A DNA stretch of 64,000 bases from Monomorium pharaonis (Eukaryota; Arthropoda; Insecta; Hymenoptera; Formicidae), in contig NC_050470.1 of assembly GCF_013373865.1 (NCBI RefSeq), positions 3,394,373 through 3,458,372 of the forward strand, read 5' to 3'. Every line of letters starts with the position of its first letter. Position 1 is the stretch's first letter. Made by a program: the position numbers and the translations under genes. The notes under the pieces are model-generated. The model saw nothing but the letters and a program-made list of their open reading frames with translations, had not been told where the DNA came from and ran no database searches. This document shows positions 27,842 through 39,437 of the stretch, piece by piece.

Positions 27842-27853
27842 ACACACACACAC
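27842..27853 (-). promoter_or_regulatory. (UG)6 repeat beside the proximal TM2 exon acceptor
   Basis: The plus-strand (AC)6 reads as (UG)6 in the transcript and ends 12 nt before the exon. It occupies the place where a pyrimidine tract is normally found. UG repeats at acceptors are known targets of TDP-43 and CELF/Bruno proteins (for example human CFTR exon 9). A role here is inference. Confidence 0.5.
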
Positions 27854-27910
27854 CCGCCTAGTTTCGTATCCTGCATATCGGCGTAGACGACGTGCATGTG
27901 TGCGTGGGAC

Positions 27911-27940
27911 CGATCGATCGATCGGCCGATCGATCGATCG
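27911..27940. repeat. perfect 30-bp palindrome of CGAT repeats
   Basis: CGATCGATCGATCGG is followed at once by its exact reverse complement, centred on GGCC. It lies about 80 nt upstream of the proximal TM2 acceptor in transcript order and is self-complementary in RNA. Confidence 0.95.
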
Positions 27941-29377
27941 ACCGTATCCGCTTTCCTTGTATTTTCTTCCTTTCGAAAATAGCTTCCTGCGAAGAAAGGA
28001 AGGAGGTCTCTCTCTCTATATGGGAAAAACTGGAAGGGAAACTGTGGCGGGTGATTTCCGTGAGGGAAGAATCAGGGCTGATGCTTTCGCGGAAACTTCG
28101 CGCGTTGCGCACTATCTGACTGCGGCAACTGCGACCGTCATCGCCGGCCGCGATGCAAGTATATTCCACGCTGCCCCCTTTTCTTTTCCTCTCTCTCTTG
28201 TCGTCGCAGTTGGACTTTGGACGAACTTCTCTGCAGAAGTCGCACGAAATTTCAACGGCCGGCGCCGTCGAACGGCGCTTCGCGAGAAATCCGGCAGAAA
28301 TACGTGGGTGGCTTTCGTAGAATCGTTTACGTGGGAGATAGAGATCGCAGCGAGAGAGGGAGAGAGAAAGAGAAGATGAACAACCTTGACGGCTCCCGGG
28401 AAATCCGGCAGTTCCTCGTAAATTGATGCCGCTGTTTTTCCAGCGAGCGTGGCGTTGGAGCGAGCGTAATTCTGGCACTTTGTAATAGATCATTCCGAAT
28501 CTCCTCATATGGAAATGATCGCGATACGGTTGGAAGATATTAATCCACCGACGAAAATATTTATGTCGAACAGAAACGCCAAACAAACTCGTTTTGCATT
28601 TGCATTCGTGTCTCGAATAAACGATTGATCCCTTCTCGCGCGCGTGCGAGTAATAAGTAAATCCTTAAAACTTCGAGAATAAATATTTTTACGAATCTAC
28701 CAATAATTTACGACCTGGTCCCATTAACTGGCGGGTTTAATCGCAAGAGAAATAAAGCTCCTCGCACGCGTGCACGTCGTCTGCGCGACAAGAATCCAGA
28801 TGAATTACGACAACAAAATGCGATTCCTGTTCTCAAACTTCTCGTCTTAACTTCTCATCCGAACAATCGTTTTTCTTCCGGGATGGGAAAGGATCGTCAC
28901 CGGCACTATGCGCCAAAGTCGCTTATTTCCAGCCTTAGACTTGGACTTTGTGAGGGCCGATATTTCGAAGATGAAAGGGCTCGCACGATCTGATCGATAA
29001 ATCGGCGTAGACATGGAAAGCCGATCTAGTAGAATCGCAACATGTATCCGATTAGTGGACACCGCTCTACTTGCTGCTGCTGCTGCTGCGCTGCTGTTGT
29101 ATACTTTCCCGATAAAACCGACGGGAAAATCCGCGCCGACGCACGAAACAGACGAAACCGCTTCGTCAATTCGGACCGATCCGATTCGTAGTCCAAGAAA
29201 CCTCACGAATCGAAATTCACGCTGATCCCTTAAATCGGCTTCGTTCATCTTCGGACGCGAGGATTTAACGGCATCTTGCGAATACGCGTGGAATTCGCGG
29301 AATTCCCGAGAAACGCGGTATGCGGCTATATTCAATTGAAAATTCACGACTAACCGATTTTCCCCCCCAATAAACTG

Positions 29378-29404
29378 GCGCGCGTGCGCGCGCGCGCGCA
29401 CGCG
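29378..29404. repeat. (CG)n alternating tract
   Basis: GCG CGC GTG CGC type alternation over about 27 bp. Such tracts can adopt Z-DNA, and their survival implies little CpG decay here. Confidence 0.85.
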
Positions 29405-30517
29405 TCGATCCCCGCGTCGATTCATCGTTGCATTCCCCACGAACCAGAAGAAATTCGCGTGAACTTTTGAAGCTGCTCGTTGCGTGGAAGCGTGTGAGGG
29501 GAGGTCTCGCTGGCACCAAGATTGGATCCGTACGTGCGCCGACTTCGTAATAAAATTATGGATTATGCAGATCCACGAATAAAGAGGCCGCGTCACGATC
29601 TTGTTTCGGAAGGAATCGTCTATCCGTGTCATCCATCTCTCTAAGTAACAGCGAGGAGATCCGGCTTTATGCATTGTTCGATTTTTCACGAATATTCTAT
29701 AATATTCTATAATATCTTCAAATATTCGCGGAGGACAATCGTTATTTCGCTAATATTATTGTAATTACAATAGTTACAAGTCTCTTATTATTTTTACTGT
29801 AAATTGATCAATGAGATTAAGATTCTCGCGAGTGATAGCCGTGAACTTTCTTGCTTCTTTCTTCTTTCGCGCCGGAATCAATTTAATCCCTTAATCTCGG
29901 CGGGACTATTCTTGCGTCCGACCGATTTTCCCGGTTCGACGGCAACGCCCTTCTACAACACGTCCGTTGGAACCTCGTCGCCTAATTCATTCTCAATTTC
30001 ACGCCCTTTGTTCTCACTTGAGCGGGATTTTCACAGAGGTGGTGTCCCATTAGGAATCGCGTTCTTGTAACCCGAGAGTACTCATGGGATCTCGCGGTTT
30101 CAGCGGGAGCTCAACCGTCGTCAAGAACGGGGTACATCGTCGATGAATATTTCAGTACGATTGTCTCAACGTGAGTTACTACACGCTCGTCCTTCGTGCG
30201 AAAGCCCTTCTGCGACGGTCCTTTGTAGCAAAATGCTCGCGCACAACGCGTAGTGACTATTATCAACGCTCCCGACGTTCTTTAATGACCGATAAAACGA
30301 GCGAGACTTGATTGTCTCCGTGGATGCTACTCTTTAATTTCAAAAATGTAGAGAGGCAAATACGATCCTAACAGCAGAAGCAAACGTGAATTAATAAAAT
30401 CCGCGAGCGGAATATCGTCGACATACGGTTACGATATATCTCGTTTCGCACGATCTGAATCTTACCTCTTAGATTCGTACCACGATAAATCGTTATCATG
30501 GGGTACGCATCGTCTTA

Positions 30518-30620
30518 AAATAGAAGGACAGATGGAAGAAGGAAAGTGAAAGGTAGGGGGAGGGACGTGAGACAGAGTGAGAAGAGAAAGTTAGAGATTA
30601 AAAGAGAGAAAGGGGGATGA
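30518..30620. repeat. polypurine tract
   Basis: About 100 bp of almost only A and G on the plus strand, so a polypyrimidine stretch in the transcript. A second purine-rich block follows at about 30690-30775. Confidence 0.75.
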
Positions 30621-30622
30621 AT

Positions 30623-30641
30623 GGTTAGGTTAAGTTAGGTA
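30623..30641. repeat. short TTAGG-like (insect telomere-type) tract
   Basis: GGTTAGGTTAAGTTAGGTA holds about three to four units of the insect telomere repeat TTAGG, one degenerate. It is too short to indicate a telomere. Confidence 0.6.
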
Positions 30642-31653
30642 ATAGGATATGTCGGGGTTGAAGATAGACCGCTAGAGAATTCCGCGAGAAGGAAAATGAG
30701 ATAAGACGGAAGGCGTTGAGAGGGGAGGAAAAAAAAAAGAGAATGAGAGTGAACTGGAAAGGGGATGGACGGAAGCTCAAGCTGATTCCACTTGCTTGGG
30801 ATAATGTCGGCAGGTGCCGGGACATATTGCGCTAAACATCGCCGCCAGAATGGGAATGAAGACAGATACGGCCTATAAAGCGTGAATTAATGTAATTGCG
30901 CGCGACCGGGACTACTGTTGCGGTCTCGCCGTGAAGATCGAAACTTTCGCATCGACGCCCGCAAGTCAAAGTACGGCGAGAGTTTAATCAGACAGAGGCG
31001 ACATTTTTTTTTACGCCTTCAAATGTCCTGATAGAGCGCTGATAATGTGAGCGCGTAAAGAGAGAGTTTGCTCCTTTCGCTCTGAATCACAGATCGAGAT
31101 TCCATCGTCTTGCGGGTCGATTTAACAAGTAAGCGAATAAACGTTATCTTTTTAATTTTCCTGTGACCAATCTTTCTTTCGATTATCGAAAGTAGAGAAT
31201 TGCCGCGGCCGTTTATGTTACAAAGAGAATAATAAGTTAGGGCTTTTCAATCGCGTACAATAGAAGGCCGAGGTTTTCTGAATTTTAAAGAGGATTAAAG
31301 AAGTCGTACGGAAACGCGACGCTCGTTATATGTTCGCGAGGTCATCTCCAAAATGAGAAGTACGAGCTCTGAAGAATATTTTAACAAAGTAATCTCTGAG
31401 AAGAGAGAGAGAGAGAGGGGGCGGGAGGGAGGCGATGCAATCCCGACGCTGTTTGTATACTCTCGCTTGGATTCTTTTATCGTCTGAAGCAACAAGATCC
31501 GCACGTGGCCGGCCGACAGACACGTGGCCGACGCGAGTCGCGATTAATTAGGTCGCGTTCGCCGAAATACATCACACGCAGCAACGTTTCTCAATAATAT
31601 CGCATCCGTATAATCCGTGCACAAGATTATACTGACTGTTGTCGAATACCTCC

Positions 31654-31767
31654 ATATTATATGTATATAATATATATATGTAGGTAATACACATGTGTAT
31701 AAATATATATACACATACATAAATACATACATATATATGCATATATATATAAAAAATATATATATAC
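31654..31767. repeat. AT-rich (TATA/TATG/CATA)n complex repeat
   Basis: Mixed ATATAT, ATGTAT and ACATAC units over about 110 bp. The open frames across it are low-complexity artefacts. Confidence 0.9.
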
Positions 31768-31944
31768 CGCTTGTACGAAACATATCAACACCAACCAACA
31801 GACATTACACGTGTATACGTAACGTAGATATGTGGAAAGCATAATAGTGTTACAGGCAATGTCTGAGTATACAGGCACTTTCAAAAAACCCAACAAACCA
31901 GCAGCTTGCAAGGTGGAAGACCAGGACAGAAAGAGAGAACGACA

Positions 31945-31958
31945 GCGAGCGAGCGAGC

Positions 31959-31991
<33 letters not shown>

Positions 31992-32020
31992 TGAGAGAGG
32001 AGGGGGAGAGAGAGGAAGAA
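31945..32020. repeat. (GCGA)n then (GA)n purine repeat
   Basis: GCGA units pass into GA units and then GGAGGGGGA-type purines. Low-complexity purine sequence continues weakly to about 32090. Confidence 0.9.
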
Positions 32021-32423
32021 AAAGAGAAAAGGACAAAGAGACTGATTCAGAGCGATAGATTCAGAGTTTGAGAGAAAGAGAATAAGAACATAGACAGATA
32101 TAGACAGAAATGTAAATCGATTCTCTGATAATTATGCAGCGGCAAACGGTGACGAAATAAAGAAACGAATAAAAAAGAAGAGAAGCTCGCCAGAGACAAA
32201 TAAATCGGTCAGATTGCATCGGTACTCTGTCGCAAGAAATATACGTTTTCCAGTGTGATAATGATAATGTGTAACGGTAAGGACGGCGAAAAAAAAAAAA
32301 GGAAAAGTCAAACGGTACCGCCTCGATGATATCGATAATATCAATTCATGCAACTGAACAGATCGCGAATTGTATCGCGTTAAAGAGAAATGAAGTAAGC
32401 AAATGAGAGTGCGTTAATGCGTA

Positions 32424-32448
32424 TGTGTGTGTGTGTGTGTGTGTGTGT
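32424..32448. repeat. (TG)n microsatellite
   Basis: About 12 TG units followed by imperfect TG/CG sequence to about 32510. Confidence 0.95.
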
Positions 32449-32972
32449 CAATGTGTCTGCGCGTGTTACTTTTGTGTGCGTGTACACGCGTATTCTACGT
32501 GTGCGTAGACTATTCGTTAGGTGAAGTGTTTTTTTTTTCCTCTGTACGGCGAGGTACACGCGCCGCGGACGGACGGACGGAGAGCGCGGGTAATTTTCGC
32601 GCGTTTGAGTATTCGCAAGTATTTGACGAATCGGAAATCGAGTCCCCCCGGAAAGACGCACGGTCGATTCTCCTTGCCGTGCTCCTCCTCCTCGTCGGAA
32701 ATTCAAGTTGACGGCGCCGTCGACTTAACTGGAACAACGGAGCTCGTCTTTATCGCGATTATCAGAGGCCGCGGAAATGGGGGCAAGTGCAACGAGGTGT
32801 TCCGTCAAATTCAATCGCTTTTAGAGCCGCGGCGTTATTCTATCCGAGTGTTCTGAGGTGCGCCGGAGAAAGAGAGAAAGCGCTGTTTAATTCCTCTCAA
32901 TTTCCTCCTGTCCTCCCCGCTCTTCCTGCCCTACGCGACGTCTTCGCTTCAGGAACGATTCTCGCGCGATAA

Positions 32973-32990
32973 CGCGCGCGCGCGCGCGCG
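32973..32990. repeat. (CG)9 dinucleotide repeat
   Basis: Nine uninterrupted CG units, unusual in genomes with CpG decay. Confidence 0.95.
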
Positions 32991-34965
32991 TCTTCTCGCG
33001 ATTACATCCTCCACGAGGATTCTTCCGTGACGTAATGCGTCCTTGACATCCGTGATAGACTGGCGTTTATGGTAGTCGGTATATTATCGGTGCATCGTAT
33101 ACGTACGGTTAAGAAAAATAGAAGAAAAAATAACACGCGCGGAAGAGGGAAGCTGAGAGAGATATTTTAATGAAATTTTCCTTCGCACCACGTCAACGAT
33201 GAGAAGATTGAACAAAACTCTTTTTCCAACCATCTTGTTAAAATGTAACGATGTGATATCTTTTTATCATCCTTCGCATCTTTTTTTCTCCGTTTTTCCT
33301 TGCGTGCGTATAAAATTTTTTCCCCTGAACGTGTACCAAGATTATTTCGTCGACATAGTTGGAGAAGCTGGACTATGACGGTACTTACCTCGAATCGTTT
33401 ATTCGCTCTTTTTACGAAATTAATCACGCCCTGCGTGACTTCTATGCGATTTTGCACAGAGGTCCACGGTTAGCCGAGCCCGTACAAACGATCGACAAAA
33501 ATTGTTATTTTTAATTGCGCCGTGCAAAAAAGGAAAATAAAATTTCGAGTCCGAGCGTAAAATGCGTGGCGCATTTTTGGCGCGCATTTCTTCGGCAAGA
33601 ACGTATAAGGGCGCTTTCCGAAGTAATTGGATAGGTTTCCAGTTATTTCGTAGGCAATGCTAAATCCATGAAACGAGAAAACTGCACGTATGCCGCGTAC
33701 GGGATCGCCGAATCAAAGGGAACTGAGTTGCATTTCAATTATGCTCTCTACGGGATGAAAGAATCACCGCGCTTAACAGAAAACTTGTTTCCAATGTAAT
33801 CCCGTGGATTTTCTGTGCAGCTTTAAAGAAGAATCTAAAAAATTTCTTTCGGGGCGTTGAATTAAACATCCGGCGTTCGCAGAAAAAAATTGCTCAAAGT
33901 TGCACAGCATGTAATATATCTAGAGAGAATCGTTTTGGAAAGAAGGACATTTAATCTCGCGACATTTGATAGGTATCCTGAAATCTGAACATTGCGAGAA
34001 GCTTAGACATCTAATGGACGTTTGCGAACACGAAACACTCGAAACTTTATCCCCGTACGGATAATGGTCGGATTGATAAAAAATGTGAAAGAGAACCAAA
34101 AAAAAGGGCAACTTTGTCGTACTCAAAACGACACGACAGACTCGTATTATCTTAAAAGCATCGCGCATTCTGCGACCGTGTCAACGTATTTCATTTCGGG
34201 AGGACGGGATTTGTGACAATGACCGTATCGCGGTGTGAATGACGCTATAAATGACGCACATTTACGGCCGATAAAATATCGCGGGAAAATTACTACACCT
34301 GCATTTGTCCTCGCAACGAGTAGTCGCCGTCTCTGAGCTAGCAATTCGCCAAGTCGGATCGTTCCGCTTTAATCGCTTTACCCGGCGACGGAAAGGGCTC
34401 GTGTGTGAGCTCCCGTTAATCGGTCCAGTTCGTTAACGTCTCGTGCAGAGATCGCGGTCAGTTAGATTCACACGGATAAGATATCCGTCTGTCGCGGAGG
34501 TAACTGGCGGTGAAATTAATCCGAATCGCGATTTCGTCGTGCGGTCGCATATCTCCGAGGCTTTTTGAAGGACGCCGTCGTTCTATCTTCTCGAGTTGAA
34601 AGGCTCCCTCAGTGAACCGCTACAAACGTGTCGGTTTGCCCCGGAGATCCCGGTGAAGAAACGCTGCCACAACTCGCAGGTAACACGATACGTGATCATT
34701 TCTAACTGCAGCGGGATGCAGTTACGATCCATCGTTCTTGCAACTATGAGCTCTCTTGCGATCTTCATTTCCACAATTACGTAGGAGGGCTTAATGCCAC
34801 GATGTTCCGGTACGTGGCAACGTTTCCTCATCGGGCCGTCATGTTGAAATATTTCCGCTCTTGCGATGTTTCTTCCAGGAGACCTTTGGCTATTTGTACC
34901 TCGTGCTAACTACCGTGGAAAAGAAAGGAGAATGCGAGATACTATCGAGGCATACAGGGGTGGGC

Positions 34966-34980
34966 GGGGGGGGGGGGGGG
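34966..34980 (+). repeat. G15 homopolymer
   Basis: Fifteen consecutive G, preceded by GGGGTGGGC. The plus strand could form a G-quadruplex. It is also prone to sequencing-length error. Confidence 0.9.
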
Positions 34981-35407
34981 AATGTGTGACATTTTTTAGC
35001 TACATACGAAGGGGGAGAGCTTTCATGTTGCAACTACCAAAACAACGAAAGCAGCTCCGCAAAATTACGAGAGAGTCAAACGAGAAGCGTGAACCTTCGT
35101 ACTCTGCTCGTGATACTCAGCTCGCATTCGAGATAATTAATTGCAACGGAAATGCGCATCGTGAGATATGAACTTCGTGGCATGACAGGTGGTAGTAACG
35201 TTAATTAATAATAATAGCAATACAAGGGCGAGAACAGAGCGATCGTACAGGGTAAACGAAAATAAGCCGTTCGCGTTGAACATAATACGAGAATTCCCTT
35301 CGGAAAATAATTATCCGTATTAACAGCAGAACTCTGGGATCGTAATATATTTCGCAAGCAAGGAAATATGCAATGCACAGTTAATGCAAGATTCGTTAAC
35401 ATGTTGC

Positions 35408-35439
35408 AAAAAAAAAAAAATTTTTTTTTTTTTTTTTTT
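35408..35439. repeat. A13-T19 inverted homopolymer
   Basis: A run of A directly abuts a run of T, making a potential hairpin. This is also a likely assembly-error site. Confidence 0.9.
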
Positions 35440-36650
35440 AAGAATAAAGTACGTTTGCAAGGTTCAGCAGGTGATGTTTCATTGTACAACAATGATTACA
35501 ATTCGCTCGCCTCGCAATTTTCAATTATCAATTATTAAAGATGTTAGCACGTATTTTTTTTGCACGTTTACTTCATCAGTTTAATATTGATACTTGTAAA
35601 CTTTAGACACGTTAAAAATTTGACACTGCAATCTTTCGTGCCGATCCCATGATATATTTCAGGCTCGAATAAAAATAAAGTGGGCACTTGACAGAAAAGA
35701 TTCATCCCCGAATTGACGTCGTTACACCGACTCCGGGGTAGACAGACGAGTCGATTCTGTCTATCCTGGACGTCGGCAACTAAAAAATGTCACTTGTCGC
35801 TGGACCGTCGGTAGAACGCCGGGAAACCGTGTCGTGTCATCGTGCGTACGTACGGTCGCCATTTGTACGGGGCTGCCATTGTTCACGGCGAATAATGAGG
35901 ATGCTTTTTAACTCGATGCTGCCGAGGCAGTGATGTACAACCATTGCGTTTTCCAGGAACGCGACAATGACGCATTACGGCTGGGAAGTTCTCGCGCGGA
36001 GTAAAGCGCGAGGATCGACCGTGAAAAAAATATCCGTGTTTTCCCTCAGAAATGCAAAAGTGTTAAGTGCAAAGTGCTCGATATGTTTTTCTCGTCGTCA
36101 AACACCGTCGGCATAAAGATCGTGGCCGCGGCCAGGAGTCGTAACTTTGCGCCGCAGCGAAGATTTTACGATCGTTTGCGGAGGCGTGAAAGAAAAAAAA
36201 TACTTAACATGCAATCTCGTGAAATGTGGGGAAACTAGAATTTTATACAGAAACGCCTTTACGCAAATTCGTCTCTCATTATTGCGGTGCAAAGATACTT
36301 CTCTGCTAGTATAACCTGGCCGTTTCTTACCTTACGCGAAAGAAATCAAGACGAAGCGCTTGCTCTTGCGATTGAAATTTTGATTCATTTGGATTTAAAT
36401 TCTCGACAATTCCGACGGATCGCCGATAAACCGCCCGAATGTTTCCCCCGGTGATCTTTCCGGTGTATGAACGAACAATTAAAATATTCACTTTGTCAAT
36501 GAGTATGATGCGTGCGTGCGTATATGTACGTGTAATATCTTTGTTACTGGCATTGTGCTGCTTAACATGTATAAATATATATAGGTATGAAAGCGAAGGG
36601 AAGAACGAAGGGAAAGACAGCGTGTGTATGAGTATACATAATGTGTGTAG

Positions 36651-36742
36651 AAAGATATATAATATAATATGAATATATATATAGATGTGTGATATAAAAA
36701 TATATATATACATATACATATACATATATATATATGTATATA
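36651..36742. repeat. (TA/TACA)n complex repeat
   Basis: ATATAT, TACATA and TATGTA units over about 90 bp. Confidence 0.9.
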
Positions 36743-38868
36743 GAATTATGTAATTCGAAGATATCAAAATAATATATACGAAGCGGCAGCCGTGGAAACG
36801 TATAAGGAAAGGAAACCAAAGACGTTGCGACAGAACAAACAAACGTCGTTCGTCAGGGTTAGCGGCCTGGCTTTATCCATCCTCATTGTTCATTATTATT
36901 ATTAATATACGCGGGATCGCTGTGTGACAATGAATAAGTCTCTCCATAAGACTCGGAATACAGAATAAAGATATCGACCTTCTCATTACGCTAAAATAAG
37001 ATCGGGTAAGCTCAGAATCATTTATGCTTTCATGTGTTAAAATTCTCATTCGCGAAGTGAGAGTAAAAGATAATTGAAAGATAAAGAAAATGATTTTGTT
37101 ATTTAAATTTGATATTTTTGTTGAATAAATTTAATAAATTCATATACTGCTGCTGTTTTCCAGTTAATTGTTTAATGGAAAAAAAAAACACCGAGAAATA
37201 AACAGGAGAAATAAACACTTACTTCGAACTTGCTCTATACAATATTATGCTCCATAGAATAATGAATGTCGTTTTCAAAGAAATTCGTGTGGAACAAAAC
37301 TCTTATTCGCCGTACAAATTTTTCAACGTGCACGCGCTCTTAATCTACCGATCTATTAAACCAAAGTCTCACGTCAGTTGCAACGACTGCAACATTCCTT
37401 CTCCGCGTGTACAGTTCTCCGAGCATCGAATGTTGTACGGTTGAAAATTTGTTCTCTTAACGTTGGTTGATAATTTGTTCTCTTGCTAGACGGGAGTACA
37501 AACCGGAGGTTACTGGCGAAGAAGCCAGGAGTCGGCAGCGGGTTGGCGGTATCCTTCGGAAATCCAATTGTAACGCAATACATATACAACCGAAACAGGT
37601 ATAAAATTCGATCTCAGACAGCAAATAGTTTCTATACTATCTGTAACATTAGCTTAATGATGTAACGTAAGCTTAATGACTTACTTACAACTAGTGAAAG
37701 CAAATATCTGGTATAAGATGAATAAGTGCAAGGAATGTGCGTTATTGGTTTTATGAGAACCTGAGATCAATCATGATGCATCTGCAGCAATTCATCGTCA
37801 TACACAAGTAAATGATATTTTTTTTGCAATAATTATGAAACGATATTTATTTTCTATGATGTTAGAATACCAATGCGGTTTTGTGACTGAAAATTTTAAA
37901 AACTATCGCGGCTACCTTGTTTGAAAGCCAAGTGGCGTAAAGGGGCGAAGGGCATTTCCTGGGTTTCGTACGGAATCGTTTGAACGTGACGTGTGAACGA
38001 AAGTGCGGTGTATCGCTTACTCGAGGATCGCGACAACAGCCAATGAGGGCCTTAGGTTTCCTCCCTGTCTCGAGTTACTCCGCGTTTTCCATACTCTTTC
38101 TTTTTGCTCTTTCCTCGAGTGGCGTCTTTGCGCGCAGTTCCGTAGCTAAAGCCTTTATGCAAATCGCCGTTAGCCTTTTCGCCGAGGCCGGAAAGTGCCT
38201 GCCTTCGCGCTCGCGATGTGCGCACTGCAAGGCTGGTAATTGTTGTGCCAACTATTTAACACAAAGCTCCCTTGTTTAACCGAACTATTATCGCTGGTAT
38301 ATTGCGAACGGGACAAGGGTAATTGGCGAATTTTACTTCGAGGTGTAATGTATACCGGAGGTAATGCACCGTGAAAACTGCGACGCTGGGGTTACAGCGT
38401 TGCGCGCGCGTGTAAAGCTGTCTCACCTGGCCGCGAAAGTATACAGAGCGCCCCGTAAGTGCCCCGCAGGCGGAACCTAAGCTCAAAGCGGCTCTATCTC
38501 AAGCGTGATTTAATTCCGCGACGTGATTGCGAACGTAACGAGAGCTTTGAAAATTATGGATATTTCTTTAATCAGCAATGCACGTTAACGAGATAAACAT
38601 TTGTTCGTTGTCTTATTTAAAAACAAACAAACGCGATATCGGAGAACTGATTTTTTCTAAGGTGCTGGGAAACAAACGCGGGATACGACGATAAAATTTC
38701 AGACACGTTATAAATGTTATATGATAACCGTGCTGCGGACATTTAGCGATGAATATGAAGTCGGTGTTTGGCACGTACAATCTATGAAATCCATCGAGTA
38801 TTTACATCGAGATAGAAGCGTTTTTAAACTTATTGACCTGGACATCCGATAACGTCGTGCATGATGTA

Positions 38869-39437
38869 TAGAGAAAAGTCATCAATACTGACATAAGTGA
38901 CATTTCCTTATTTCTTGGTAATATTGCATGAATCGTCTAGCACAATAATTATTTATTTCTTTTACCCAACCAAAGGACGGTAGTTGTCTCTGAGGGGAAG
39001 CTCGTCGGCGTGTACCAGCTGGCACGCCAGGCACAACGTGGGTTGTACTACTTGCGAGAGAAACCTCTTCTGCTATACAACCACTCACGATGCTCCTTTC
39101 CCCGATTGCACTTTATGAATATTTTGATATAAACACGATCTGCTTAGATAAGCGAGTCTAATTCTCTAATTTTTTTGTGTTTCGTTATATACAATTAAGC
39201 ATTGTTATGTCACAGGATCAAAGTTGACTAGCTCTCTTCTTTAAGAAAAAAACTAAAAAATTGAAATTAATAAAGTAAAGAATCATTGTAGAAAATAATG
39301 ACAATTATATTATTAAATAAATAATAAATTATGTTAACAAAACCACATACTGTTTAAATTATTTTTAAAAAACAACATTATTCTTCTCGCTCTCCTATTA
39401 TATAATCCACAAAGTGATAAATATCGATGACTTTCCT
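38869..39437. repeat. possible inverted-repeat element, copy 1
   Basis: The left end GAGAAAAGTCATCAATACTG is matched in inverse orientation by ATAAATATCGATGACTTTCCTC near 39416-39437. The left end is nearly the same as the left end of the 61.3 kb element, and inner similarity occurs around ATTAAGCATTG and AAAGTTGACTA (about 39.2 kb). No target duplication or coding frame was seen. The match is short and could be partly chance. Confidence 0.4.

Noticed and set aside
28847..28900. VTILSH near the end of a long frame, resembling the VTILLS start of TM2 exons
   Set aside because: Only five residues match, the following residues (HPGRKTIV) are not TM2, and there is no suitable acceptor or donor. 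Chance similarity.
36327..36842. Minus-strand frame rich in Tyr and Ile
   Set aside because: It is a translation of the (TA)n/(TACA)n repeat.
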